Part shown: piece by piece, positions 1 through 10,200 of the stretch
Layout of the letters: each line of letters begins with the position of its first letter
Numbering within the stretch: the stretch's first letter is position 1
Source: Fimenecus sp964540535
Lineage (GTDB): Bacteria; Bacillota; Clostridia; Oscillospirales; Acutalibacteraceae
Length of the DNA: 64,000 nucleotides
Direction of reading: 5' to 3'
NCBI GenBank assembly: GCA_964540535.1
Contig: CAZIMO010000004.1
Span: 62,001-126,000, forward strand
Position numbers and translations under genes: made by a program
Notes under the pieces: generated by a model
What the model was told of the DNA's origin: nothing
The model's database searches: none
Seen by the model: only the letters and a program-made list of their open reading frames with translations

Positions 1-2375
1 TCAAAAACTTCGCCTGCCTGTCCGCCGATATACGGATTAAGGCCTTTATAGCCTGTATCGACATAACCCCAATTGGGAAAGGCTGCTGTTCGGCTGCCAT
101 AAGGGTCTGTTCCCTCTGCAACTAAAAGGGTACCTGACACTGTGATACTGTTTTTATTATCTTCTGTCCAATTAAATAACGGGTAACCATCTTCTGACGG
201 AAAGTTATAGCTAATACCTGAAGCACCTGTGCTGTCTGTCCATTCAGCCTTTAATTTATCGTTTGAAGTATAAGTGATCGTATAATTCCAAAGTGCATTA
301 TTATTGTAATGGTCAGAACCTGCCAAAGTATACCATGTTTCGCCGTCTTGAGAAACAAGCACATTCCCCGGCTCTGAAAAGCCTGCACCGCCCATTGTGT
401 TACCGTTGATAACAAAATCTGTTCCGTAGGGATTTTTAGGGTCATTATAAATTAAATCGTCAAAACGGTATACAATGTAACCGCCGAAATTGCCGAGAGA
501 TATAAGCTCGCCTGTACCTGCCTGTGTTTTACCGATAAGAGTTCTTTCGGGCATTACACCGTAATTACCAAATGCACTGTTGCTGTTATTGGTATATTGG
601 CTTGCTAAACATAGATAATCGTCAACCGCTGTCGGAGTATCAAATTCTTCGTTTCTTTGATATACGGTTATCATCATCTTTGTTGCAGGTGCATTCTCAT
701 TTTCAGCGATAATATAATACTGTTTTTGCGGAATATCGTTTTGAGTGCCTGAAAGGTCATCTGCGCAAATCGGCATTGCAAAATATCCGTCATCTCTACG
801 CGGAATTTCATCACCCTTTATTTTGAACTCGCTGTCAGAAAAATACGCCTTTACCGCATCGCCTCTAAAGAGAAATGCCGCTTCAGATACACCGCGGTTA
901 AGAAGCATTTGAAAGTTTGAACCGCTTTGACTTATAGGTGTATAGAATGAAGCATTTTCAGCTTTAACATCGTTATTCTTTGCGTCAGAAACTTCCCAGA
1001 AAATCCAAAAAGTTCCTGAATTACCTACTTCAATTCTTGAGGATTGCCACTTATCAGCAGGATAATTCGGCAATATCTCTCTGTTAAACGCGAGTTTTTC
1101 GGGTATATATGCTGTTTCAGGCATACTGCCGACTGTCATTGAAATATTGCAGAAGCCGTTTTCATCAAATGTAGATGTCCAATCAGAAGAACCTGCTGTA
1201 AGATTACTGCCGTCTGCGGGACGAAGCATTACAGATTCGGCATAGCTCGGAACCTCAACACCCCAATATGAACGCGCAAAATTTTTAACTTCGAGCTTTT
1301 GTTCTGCTTTTCCGTTTACTACGGCATAAATTTCAGCCATAGGAACTACATCAAAAGTTATTGTTGCTGTAAATGTCGGATCATCTACGGATGTTGCTGA
1401 TATAGTGACATTTTCAGCGGTTGCTGAAGCTCTTAAAGACAAATAACTGCCATTGCTGGTCTTTTTACCGAATAAAGATTCGTCACTTATTTCCCATTTG
1501 CATGTGACGAAATTTCCGTCTTGGTCTTTTGCAACAAGTTCATTTGTCACTCCTGCTGCAACAACAGGATTTTTTAATGAAAGAATAAGCTTTGGCGTAT
1601 CGCTTTCCGCTTTTACTTCAACAGTGTATACCTCCGCTTCACCGCTGTTGCCGTTCATACTTGGCCATGAGGGATCTCCGCACTTAACTGTAATAACAGT
1701 TCCGTCAGATACGGGAACCGCCTTTGTCCGTTTATATTCCTCGCCGTCAACATAAGTGCGAACTTGATAATTTTTGTTATTAGCAGTTGGTGTTACATAA
1801 AGACTGTTTACGCCAGATGGTATAAACAGTGTATACGTATGAACACTTCCGTTAAAAGAATCTGACAGAGTTCCTGCACTAAACGCTAAATCTTTAAGAG
1901 TTTTATCAGTATTACCCCAGCTTCCGCCAAGATCGGCACCATAGTTCATAGTATACATAATGCGGATTTCATCGCCCGCAGATAGAGTACCTTTTGCTAC
2001 GGTAAACGCTCCAAAACCCTCATTTGTAAACCAATCGTTGAGTGTTCCCATCCAACCGGACATACTTCCGCCGTCAAAGGCACTAAGTCCGTTTATTTCG
2101 CTGATATAGTTACTCTCTGCGCCTTGTTGTGAATAACTGCCGAGTGCGTCTACAACACAGCTCATCATAGTTGAATCCGGTTTTAAATCAACAAATTTGT
2201 CTACCAGAGTTCCCGACCATGGGGCAGAGTCATCTGTATAAGTAGTATTTTCAACAATTACGCGCACTTGATTGCTGTCAGCCGCATATGCCGAAATTAT
2301 ATTAATCGGCAACATAGACAGTATCATAATAACGCTGAGCAAAGCGGCAAAAAAACGCTTTGTATTTGTTCTCAT
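1..2375 (-). CDS. Secreted DUF4430 (transcobalamin-like) surface protein, 3' end outside window
   Basis: Open frame of about 791 codons running off the window edge, starting at an ATG behind an AAGGAGG site. Residues 1 to about 32 form a signal peptide. Residues about 36-140 match DUF4430, the fold shared with the C-terminal domain of transcobalamin and intrinsic factor, including a GWMGTLNDW motif followed by an AGDEI motif. A cadherin-like beta-sandwich domain follows (LKDLAFSAGTL) and then an Ig-like segment. The last third (NFGGYIVYRFDD, GFSEPGNVLVSQDGETWY) recalls a domain of Bacteroidota surface proteins, recognised only from memory. It lies downstream of a cobalamin riboswitch and is likely co-transcribed with the small gene before it. 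Inferred role: binding of a corrinoid or another small ligand at the surface. The anchor, if any, is not visible. Confidence 0.75.
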   Translation of the reverse strand, partial: MRTNTKRFFAALLSVIMILSMLPINIISAYAADSNQVRVIVENTTYTDDSAPWSGTLVDKFVDLKPDSTMMSCVVDALGSYSQQGAESNYISEINGLSAFDGGSMSGWMGTLNDWFTNEGFGAFTVAKGTLSAGDEIRIMYTMNYGADLGGSWGNTDKTLKDLAFSAGTLSDSFNGSVHTYTLFIPSGVNSLYVTPTANNKNYQVRTYVDGEEYKRTKAVPVSDGTVITVKCGDPSWPSMNGNSGEAEVYTVEVKAESDTPKLILSLKNPVVAAGVTNELVAKDQDGNFVTCKWEISDESLFGKKTSNGSYLSLRASATAENVTISATSVDDPTFTATITFDVVPMAEIYAVVNGKAEQKLEVKNFARSYWGVEVPSYAESVMLRPADGSNLTAGSSDWTSTFDENGFCNISMTVGSMPETAYIPEKLAFNREILPNYPADKWQSSRIEVGNSGTFWIFWEVSDAKNNDVKAENASFYTPISQSGSNFQMLLNRGVSEAAFLFRGDAVKAYFSDSEFKIKGDEIPRRDDGYFAMPICADDLSGTQNDIPQKQYYIIAENENAPATKMMITVYQRNEEFDTPTAVDDYLCLASQYTNNSNSAFGNYGVMPERTLIGKTQAGTGELISLGNFGGYIVYRFDDLIYNDPKNPYGTDFVINGNTMGGAGFSEPGNVLVSQDGETWYTLAGSDHYNNNALWNYTITYTSNDKLKAEWTDSTGASGISYNFPSEDGYPLFNWTEDNKNSITVSGTLLVAEGTDPYGSRTAAFPNWGYVDTGYKGLNPYIGGQAGEVF

Positions 2376-2389
2376 TAAAAATCCTCCTT

Positions 2390-2662
2390 TTATTTTTCAT
2401 TATTTTTCTTACAATTATCTTGGGTATGTAAGCCTTTTGCCGAACGCTTTTTCTTTTTCAACGGCTTTGGCTTTGCCTCTTTCAGCCCTGCTTTTACCAA
2501 AGCATTGGGCCAAGGTCCTAAAAAGGCTTTAATTCGGGATAGGGTCACAACATCAAAATCATCTTTATGAGGTATTCTGCCTATTTCAGTCTGTTTTTCA
2601 ATGAGCTTGCTTACCGCCCAAACCTGCTTTTCTTCTTGCGACCAATTTGTCATTTCTCCCAT
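2390..2662 (-). CDS. Stand-alone homing-endonuclease-associated-repeat protein
   Basis: A 90-residue protein whose residues about 7-60 resemble the homing-endonuclease-associated repeat (HNH_repeat): an acidic helix, then IGRIPHKDDFD, then the FLGPWPNALVKAGL core. No HNH or LAGLIDADG catalytic motif is present. The tail is very basic (KPKPLKKKKRSAKG), which suggests nucleic-acid binding. A GGGGG ribosome site lies 11 bases before the ATG; a second in-frame ATG is three codons on. The gene sits between the cobalamin riboswitch terminator and the DUF4430 gene, whose start is 14 bases beyond its stop, so the two are probably one transcript. Function unknown; a small DNA-binding protein is the most I would claim. 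Confidence 0.6.
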   Translation of the reverse strand: MGEMTNWSQEEKQVWAVSKLIEKQTEIGRIPHKDDFDVVTLSRIKAFLGPWPNALVKAGLKEAKPKPLKKKKRSAKGLHTQDNCKKNNEK

Positions 2663-2707
2663 ACCGATTTCATCCCCCTTTCCGAATAAAAAAATTTCTG
2701 TTTTACA

Positions 2708-2744
2708 ACAAAAAGGCTCTTCCCCTCAAAATGAAGGAAAGAGC
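2708..2744 (-). terminator. Intrinsic terminator of the cobalamin riboswitch
   Basis: On the minus strand GCTCTTTCC pairs with GGGGAAGAGC and is followed by a run of five T. It lies between the aptamer and the first gene, so it is probably the expression platform that stops transcription when cobalamin binds. Confidence 0.7.
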
Positions 2745-2867
2745 GTAACAGATTAAAAGCACAACACTGCAAAAGCTTTGAAAATGAGCAAAAATAAAGT
2801 GCAACATATTTCAACGCCGACAGTACGGCACTTGATAATCGGTTACACTCTTCTCGCCCAATCTCGT

Positions 2868-3072
2868 AAACCTTTGGGGAAAATACGGCAGGTATCCTGA
2901 CTTATGATACAGCGGAGTTAAAACTAAACACCGCAAAAAAACAGCCTTCTCAGAAAAAATCCAATGGCAATATGTTCTTCATTTCGTCAAATACAGTAAT
3001 GGCGGTTGTTCCGGATTCGAACCGGATTCCCTTTTGCATCTACTCAGCTAACAACTTTTCAAACCGTATTTT
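2868..3072 (-). promoter_or_regulatory. Cobalamin (B12) riboswitch
   Basis: The minus strand carries the B12-box-like AGTCAGGATACCTGCC at 2887-2902, preceded by CTGAGAAGGC and by the GGGAATCCGGTTCGAATCCGG-type arm near 3010-3035. These blocks are in the order expected for a class I cobalamin aptamer. It precedes the HNH-repeat gene and the DUF4430 gene, so both are predicted to be repressed when adenosylcobalamin or a related corrinoid is plentiful. The exact boundaries are approximate. Confidence 0.9.
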
Positions 3073-3137
3073 CTTATTCAATTGTAAATACAATATCACA
3101 GAATGAAAATTTTGTCAATGAATACAACAGCAAAAAA

Positions 3138-3620
3138 TCACTGTAATTCATTTATGAATTTTTGTATTCGTTCGGTTACAAGTTCACTCTTATTCATATT
3201 TTTCAAATATTGTTTACTCACCCACTTATAAGCAATAGTTTCGCCATCCTGCAAGGTGACGCTTTCTTTATCACAATCTGTAACGCATAAAAACTCAACA
3301 TATATCGAATGGTGTCGGCTGTTTACTACCTGCCCTATTTTGCTTACAGTTCCGGATATTCCTGTTTCTTCTTTTAATTCTCTTACAGCACATTCCGCAG
3401 GTGTTTCATTTTTTAATGCCGAACCGCCGGCGGTAGCTTCCCACATACCGCCGAAATGCTTTCTCATATCTCTTTGCATAATTAAATAATCGCCGTCGTT
3501 ATGGCGTACAATAACATCGCAAACTAAATGAAACATTCCGTCGGGAACAACTTCGCCCCTAATCAATTCTACATTGGGTATTTTATTGAAATTTTCATCA
3601 TAAGCATCCCATATTTCCAT
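3138..3620 (-). CDS. Nudix hydrolase
   Basis: A 160-residue protein with a complete Nudix box at residues 66-88: G66, E72, R80-E81, then LKEETGI. The family hydrolyses nucleoside diphosphates linked to another group, using Mg bound by the REUXEE glutamates. The substrate cannot be read from the sequence. The N-terminal segment (MEIWDAYDENFNKIP) resembles the start of IPP-isomerase-like and MutT-like Nudix proteins of Firmicutes. It begins 12 bases after the small gene upstream, so the two probably form an operon. There is no signal peptide; it should be cytosolic. Confidence 0.9.
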   Translation of the reverse strand: MEIWDAYDENFNKIPNVELIRGEVVPDGMFHLVCDVIVRHNDGDYLIMQRDMRKHFGGMWEATAGGSALKNETPAECAVRELKEETGISGTVSKIGQVVNSRHHSIYVEFLCVTDCDKESVTLQDGETIAYKWVSKQYLKNMNKSELVTERIQKFINELQ

Positions 3621-3632
3621 ATATCTACCGCC

Positions 3633-4022
3633 TTAATCCGCTTTCTTTTCATACATCAAACATTTGCCGTCAAGAGAAATCATATCTCCGTGACCATGTA
3701 TATTATCCCCATCAAAATCTTCTTCATAATGCTCGCAGTTGACACATTTTTGCTTAATAACTTTTTCAAGTCGGGCATTGTATTCTGCACGGCATAAAAC
3801 AGTTGCATCTTCGGCACATATTTTATCCATTTTTGCAACATTCAGATAAACTGTTTTTACCTCTTCTTCAATCAGATAAGGAAAAACACAGTTTTCTGTT
3901 TGATACTGAACCATAGGAATAAAAGAATTATAATTTTCGTCTGCATATTGTATAAATTCTTCAATAGAAGAAATTTGTTCGGGGAATTTGTAAAGATCAA
4001 AATCAATTTCCAAAATTTTCAT
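3633..4022 (-). CDS. Hypothetical protein with a C-terminal cysteine motif
   Basis: A 129-residue cytosolic protein I do not recognise. The N-terminal 90 residues are acidic and aromatic. The C-terminal part has CVNC, then a stretch with HGHGD, then a third Cys near the end (GKCLMYE), which could form a small metal site. Start ATG follows an AGGAG site and is the first gene behind a good promoter at 4061-4088. The Nudix gene follows after 12 bases. No function can be assigned. Confidence 0.75.
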   Translation of the reverse strand: MKILEIDFDLYKFPEQISSIEEFIQYADENYNSFIPMVQYQTENCVFPYLIEEEVKTVYLNVAKMDKICAEDATVLCRAEYNARLEKVIKQKCVNCEHYEEDFDGDNIHGHGDMISLDGKCLMYEKKAD

Positions 4023-4060
4023 TGCTGTACGCTCCTGAAATAATAAGTAAAATTATTTTA

Positions 4061-4088
4061 ATTATACATCAATTTTTAATTTTTTCAA
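4061..4088 (-). promoter_or_regulatory. Sigma-A-type promoter for the Cys-motif/Nudix operon
   Basis: Minus strand TTGAAA, a 16-base spacer, then TATAAT, about 40 bases before the start codon at 4022. Confidence 0.6.
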
Positions 4089-4120
4089 CTGCCTTTAAAA
4101 GTGCATATAAGCCGAATTAT

Positions 4121-4161
4121 AAAAAGACAACCGACTTTGCATAAAAATCGGTTGTCTTTTT
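4121..4161 (-). terminator. Terminator after the giant surface-protein gene
   Basis: AAAAGACAACCGA and TCGGTTGTCTTTT form a perfect 13-bp stem with T/A runs on both sides. It ends the long minus-strand surface operon 40 bases after its last stop codon. Confidence 0.85.
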
Positions 4162-4200
4162 TAATTATTTGTTAGGACATTTATTATGAGTGTACAGTGC

Positions 4201-7200
4201 TTACAGTAAGCTTTTTAGTGTTTTGGTAAAGACATTATGAATCACATAGCCCCAATCGGCTTGCTCTTTCTTCTTTACCGAAACGCAAAGCTCAATAGAA
4301 TTAGCCTCGCCTGTGAGGTTTTTAAAACGCAAAGGCAAGCGATATGCATTTGGATTGTCAGGAGAGCGTTCAAGCTCAACCTTATTGCCGCTACCGAAAT
4401 AATAAACATCATACTCATAATCTGATGATTCGGGAACATTCAAAATGATGTCATAGTTACCGAATTTGAGATTATAGAAATTATTTCCGTCAATACCTGT
4501 TTCAGAATAATATCCTGTCTGCATTGTTGTAGCAGAAGAATCTACCATACATCTTATTGAAACGCCGAATGTACCGTATGTTTCAAGCAATTCAGAAAGA
4601 TTTTTCTGCGTTCCGTTATCACTTTCTGCTATTGAAAGTCCGTTTCTTACGAAATCTCCGACTCTGACATTTATAGATTTGTTTCGCTTATTCTGCAAAG
4701 CATTAATGGTATAGTAAGATACATTGCCGTTTTCAGCAACAACCTTAAACATTTTTGCCTCTTTAACATCGTTTTCATCTGCAAAATGTTCATAGCGGAA
4801 GAAGTGCTTATGGCTGTCAATAACCTGTCGGTTGCTGTCAAATTCAACCTGTACCCACTCACCGGTACCGTCTATAATGTCACCGTCTGCATCAAGCTCA
4901 GCGCCGTCTAAATAATACAAAGCGCTGTTTGCAGGAATATAATCTTTTTTCATATCCAAATAAGCATCTGAAATACTTGTCTGAACCCCGTTAATTCTTC
5001 TGTTTGTCATAATATAACAATAAACCACAAAGGAATTGACATTTTCAATGCAAGTATCAGTGCTGTCTGTAAGCGGATCTGCACTGTATGTAATTTTACC
5101 GTCAGAGAAGCGAATTATATTACTTTTACCCTTTAAGCTTATGTGCGATTCAAGGTTTTGATTGCTTTCGGCAAGAGCATAGGTATTTTTGCTGTCCCAA
5201 GCTACATCTGCATTGATAGACGAAAGATTTACTGTTGAGCCGATTTCATTACTCATATAAATATTTTTCAGATAACTGTCGTCATTAGCGCGCTTATGGA
5301 TAATTGTACTGTCGTATGCCATATACATAATGGTTTTATATATAGGATAGCCACGGTCAGATATTTCTTCAACAATTTCATAGCTCTTATCAAGACCTTT
5401 AATGCTGACTCCTGCGTCTAAAGATTCAGCAAACTTCACAGCGTCTTCATAAAGATAGAAATATTCTGTTCTTGCCGCAATGGGAGTAATACGGTAATAA
5501 CCCATTGTTGCGTTGCCGTTAAGGTTCATTACAACCGAAGTGTCATTATTTCGGTTAATTGTGGCAGTTACCTGTGCGGGCGAAGTTTTGTCGGTTATAA
5601 TTCTGAAGCCGACGCCTCTTTCAAAGGTAGCATTACCGATATGTGTAAATTCGTTACCGTCTTCGGGGCAGAATTCAACAGTGAACAAGCTGTCAAAATT
5701 ATGTGTCGGATTGGATTCGGGTTTTGAAGAACTTGATGCAAAGTTGAATACTGCAAAAGGCGCGCTCAAAGGAGAGGTGCTGTAAGTAGAGAGCATTGAG
5801 AAATTGCTTTCTGTACCCTTGGGGACCTCATAAACGGTCTGTTCAGCACCGTCTATATTGACAACAGAAGAAACAGGATCTGAATAAAACTTATCGTTGG
5901 CAGTTTTATACTGAACCATAGTTTTGTCAACAGAACTGCCGGGGAATACAATTTTAACAGGGTAATATCTTGTAACTGATAAATCCTCGCTCATAGTCTG
6001 ATAAATTGCATCCATATAATCTACAGAACCGTCGGCTCTGCGATGAATCTTGTATATCATGGGTCTGAAGAGTACAGCAGAATAGGATGTACGATAATGG
6101 AACATTTGTTTGAGTGTGTTTTCATCACCCGAATTTCTCACATAAAGGCTAAGCAAATAGTTGGTACCCGTACCTGCGTAATATTCATAAGTGAAATTTG
6201 AATTTTCAGTAAAGATTACGTTGTTATAATACTGTGCAAAGGTGTGCCTGCCTGCATAGGGAACATCTTCGCCGTTTGAATAAGCCTGTTCAATGGCATT
6301 TGCGGCGGCTTCATAGCTTGCCCAAGCGCCGTAGCCGTCATATTTTTGCTCTCTTACACTTTCGCTTGCGCTCCATTGACCTGTTATATCAAGCACAGCC
6401 GTACTGCCCAAGGTCGTGGTGCCGAAATCGGTATAACCTGCTAGCTTTAAACTATCAGCTTTTCTGATTGCTATATAGACTGACTGTGTGCTTCCGTTGG
6501 GAAACTCAAACACAAGCTCGTAGTAACCGCCCTCGGTTTCACTAGCTATTCCGCCTGTATACAGCTGATAACTGCCGACAAGGTTGCCGTTTATATCGGC
6601 TTCTTCATTTGTGTGCACGGTATTTGTTGATACAAAGCCAAAGGAATTATATGAGCATTTGAGCTTTAATGCGCCATTTTCATCAAAGAAATCTGCGTTG
6701 CTTCGTGAAATAAGGGTTTTACCGTCAGCCTTTACAAATTCCCAACGGATATTTGCACTCTCATTTTTAAGATAATAGTCGTCGGGCGCATTATCGGGCT
6801 TAACGCAATTATATTTTTCAGCCTTTAAGTTATATGAGCCATCGGTTTCGGGAACTAAATTATAGTCTTTTCCCACATAAATCAGTTCTGCGACAAGCAC
6901 ACCGTTATGACGGATGTTGCCGTTGCCGTCAACCGTATATGAGTGGTCGGATTTAAGCAAATCTGCAAGGCAGGAATCCTTATTAAGCCCGAGAGCGGAA
7001 CCTGCTTCGGTAATTCCGTAAGCGTTTTGAACATAATAGTATATTGACATACGGTTATATAAATTATAACCGTCTTCAATATTCTTTGTTTCAATGTGAA
7101 AATTCAGCAACGAATTATACTGATAAGCAGGATAGTCCCAGAAGTTATAGCTGTTTGACGCTTCTTCAGAAATATTCTGATAATATGTTCTGTTAGTGCT

Positions 7201-10200
7201 GCTACTTTCTGTTGCGGAGTTCGTAATAAGTGCAGATGTTACGGATATGCTCGGCTCTGCCGAAACGCTTTGAAGCTTAATTACCCAATTTGCTTTGTCG
7301 CCGTTTTGTGCAGTTACACGGGCATAAAGCTGATAGGTAAGCACTTCGTTGCCGTCACTGTCATATTCTTTATTCATAACAATCGGTTTGCTGTAAATAT
7401 CTTCAATTACAGAGGTGTGGGCAGGGTCATTATAAAAAACAACCTCTGCACCGCTTGAAATCTGATAAGAGAGAACGGACAGCGCATCGCTTGCAATTTC
7501 GTCTTGAACATAGACAAAAATTGTATTTTCTGTTTCAGACTTTTCAAAACGCTTTGTAATTGTTGAGGTTTCGCCGTTTGTAACAACAAACTGCAAAATA
7601 TCGTTTAAATCGAGCAAATCAATTTGAGCGCATTCTGTGCCGAGCCTTGTACGGATACCGTCAGTATACCAAATATCAACAGAACCGTTAGGCTTTACCG
7701 AAGACGGAATAAACTGATTGGGGAAGTAGTCACTGCCGTTTGCGCCCGGCTTTGCAGACGTTAAAACAAATCCGCCGAGCTGTTTAAACCAATCAAGATA
7801 TTCTTCATATTCGGGTGAAGATGCATCATCAGGCTCTTCCATATCGGATTTATCATATTTACCGCTGTTTAATTTGCTGTATTTTTCTCTGTAAGCGGTT
7901 GAAAGAGCGCCGTAATCAAGATAACCGATTGCGCATACTACGCCTGTGTCGCTGTCAACGTCGCCTCTTGTGAAAAATGCAGGCGATGTTTCAGCGCCGT
8001 TTTCTTCGGCAACGGGATAAATATATTTATATGCGCGTAAATCGCTGTCATCGGACGAAACCTTTTCGCTGTCTTTTTGCTTATCGGTTGTTAATACGCC
8101 GACAGAATACTGTCTTTGAGGAATAAGATTACCGCTTTGATCTTTTGAACTTGGATTACCGATTTTTATAATTTCATGCTCGGTTGAAGCAGAATAAAGA
8201 TTTTCAAGCGTTATACGGTTTGAATATGTAACATTGCCGTTATTTAATGCAACACCGTTGCCGTTTTCGTCAGCAGTAAAAACCCAGTCGGTTAAGCCTT
8301 GCTGATAACCGATTAACTGATTATCGGAATAGCTCAAAACATTCTTTATTGTAAAATTAGAGTCATTGTTTCCACTGTAGTATAATCTGCCTGCCAAGCC
8401 GCCAACATTTACAGGATAAAACGAAGCGGTGCCGTTAGCCTTTTTAGAGGTACCACTCACCTTACCCGTATTTACAACATTTTCAACAATTGAGCGAATT
8501 GCAGGCATGTTTACGCCTGCGCTATTGCCTTGTAAATAGCCGAATACGCCACCTGCATTACTTGAGGTAGCTGCGTTATTGGCATTATAAGGCTCTTGTT
8601 CAATATTTACGGTTACATCGCCGTGGTTTACAAGATTTGAAAGCACACAGGTGTCGCCGCCGTAATTTGCTGTTGCCGGTTCAAAAAGAGCAGCAATTCC
8701 GCCTGCATAATATGCAGAGCTTGCATACATCTGCTTAGCATCAACAGAAATATTGCCTTGATTTATACAACTGTTCACATTTATCGCGTGAGCGGCTATT
8801 CCCGTAGAATAGCTTACATACTGTATAATGCCGCCTGCAGAGGTGCTGTCATTTGCTCGGTCATATAAAAGGTTGGTGGTATTTGTTTCGTTTGAATATT
8901 CAAGACGGACTGTGTCGCAGGTTGTGTCAAGGTCATCTGAAACATATCGCTTATTATCGATTTTAATATCTATATCACCGTAATTTGAACATCCGTATAA
9001 CGAGCTTTCATTGTCAGACCTCAAATATCTAACGATGCCTGCAACGCCTGTAGTAATTCCGCCGATACGCTTTCTTTGCCTGCCCATTCTGTTTACGGCA
9101 ATATTACCGAGGTTAATACAGTCAGAAACATTAAATACAGTACCCTGCTGCAGCTCATAAATAATTCCCGAAGCATAAACAGTATCATTAAGGCTATTTA
9201 CGGTGAGATTACCTGTATTCATACAGTTGGTTACATTGTACGCAATCTGTGTAATTCCGTTCACATTAATAGATGAGCCTACATCTGAATTAACGGTAAT
9301 GTCACTCTTATTAACACAGTTTGATACTTTTCCTTGATAAGAAATTCCGTTCACATATTTATCAACTGCAAAATTGCTGACAGTAATATCGCCTAAATTC
9401 ACGCAGTTGCTTACAGTGATGGTGGTACTTGACGCATTTGATATACCTGTAACACGAAGTGCACGGTAGATTTGACGGCAGTTTGCAACATCAATATCGG
9501 ATGAAAGACCTGTTCCTGCAACGGACACACCGTTGATTGTACGAGCCTCCCAACCGTTTATGGAGCCGGAGCTTATAGTACCGTTTTCTCCCTTTAGCTC
9601 CTCCATCTCCTGCCTTCTTTTGGCGTTGGGGCTGAAGCCGAGCATTTCAACAAGCTCGTCATAGGTTGCGGGAACCCTACCGCAGTCTTCGGGAGTACCT
9701 GTTACGGTAATATTACCGTAGTTTATACAACCATCGGCAATATCGGCGGCTACACCTGAAATATAGAGCCAACGGCTTGACTGACCGTACCACGCAGAGG
9801 TGTATGAGGTATAAAGCTCTTGACCATTTGCCGCCTTTAAATAATGGTCAGCGGTCATATCAACATATGAATACTCGCCTGTCCATTTATCAAAGGTATT
9901 TACATCGATATTACCGTAATTATTACAGCCGTAACAGTTGTACGAAACGCCGAGAACGGCATATGTGTCATTATATGTCACACCGTTCACTGTTGTGACA
10001 TTGTATGACCAAGGAACATAACCGCCAAAGCTCAATGTAATATCACCGTAATTATTACATCTTACTGTATAACCCGAACCGTAACCGTAAGTAGTGAAGC
10101 AAGCACGATTATTAGTAAAATGAGTTTGTCTGCCTGAACGGCTGCTGTTATCAACATAAATATCGCCGTAATTGGCAGAATCATAGTCTTTATATGTTGC

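Noticed and set aside
1453..1755. 100-residue plus-strand frame inside the DUF4430 gene
   Set aside because: Shadow of the long minus-strand gene; no ribosome site and no recognisable protein.
3000..3040. tRNA-like T-arm GGTTCGAATCC
   Set aside because: It lies inside the cobalamin riboswitch; no acceptor or anticodon arm is present.
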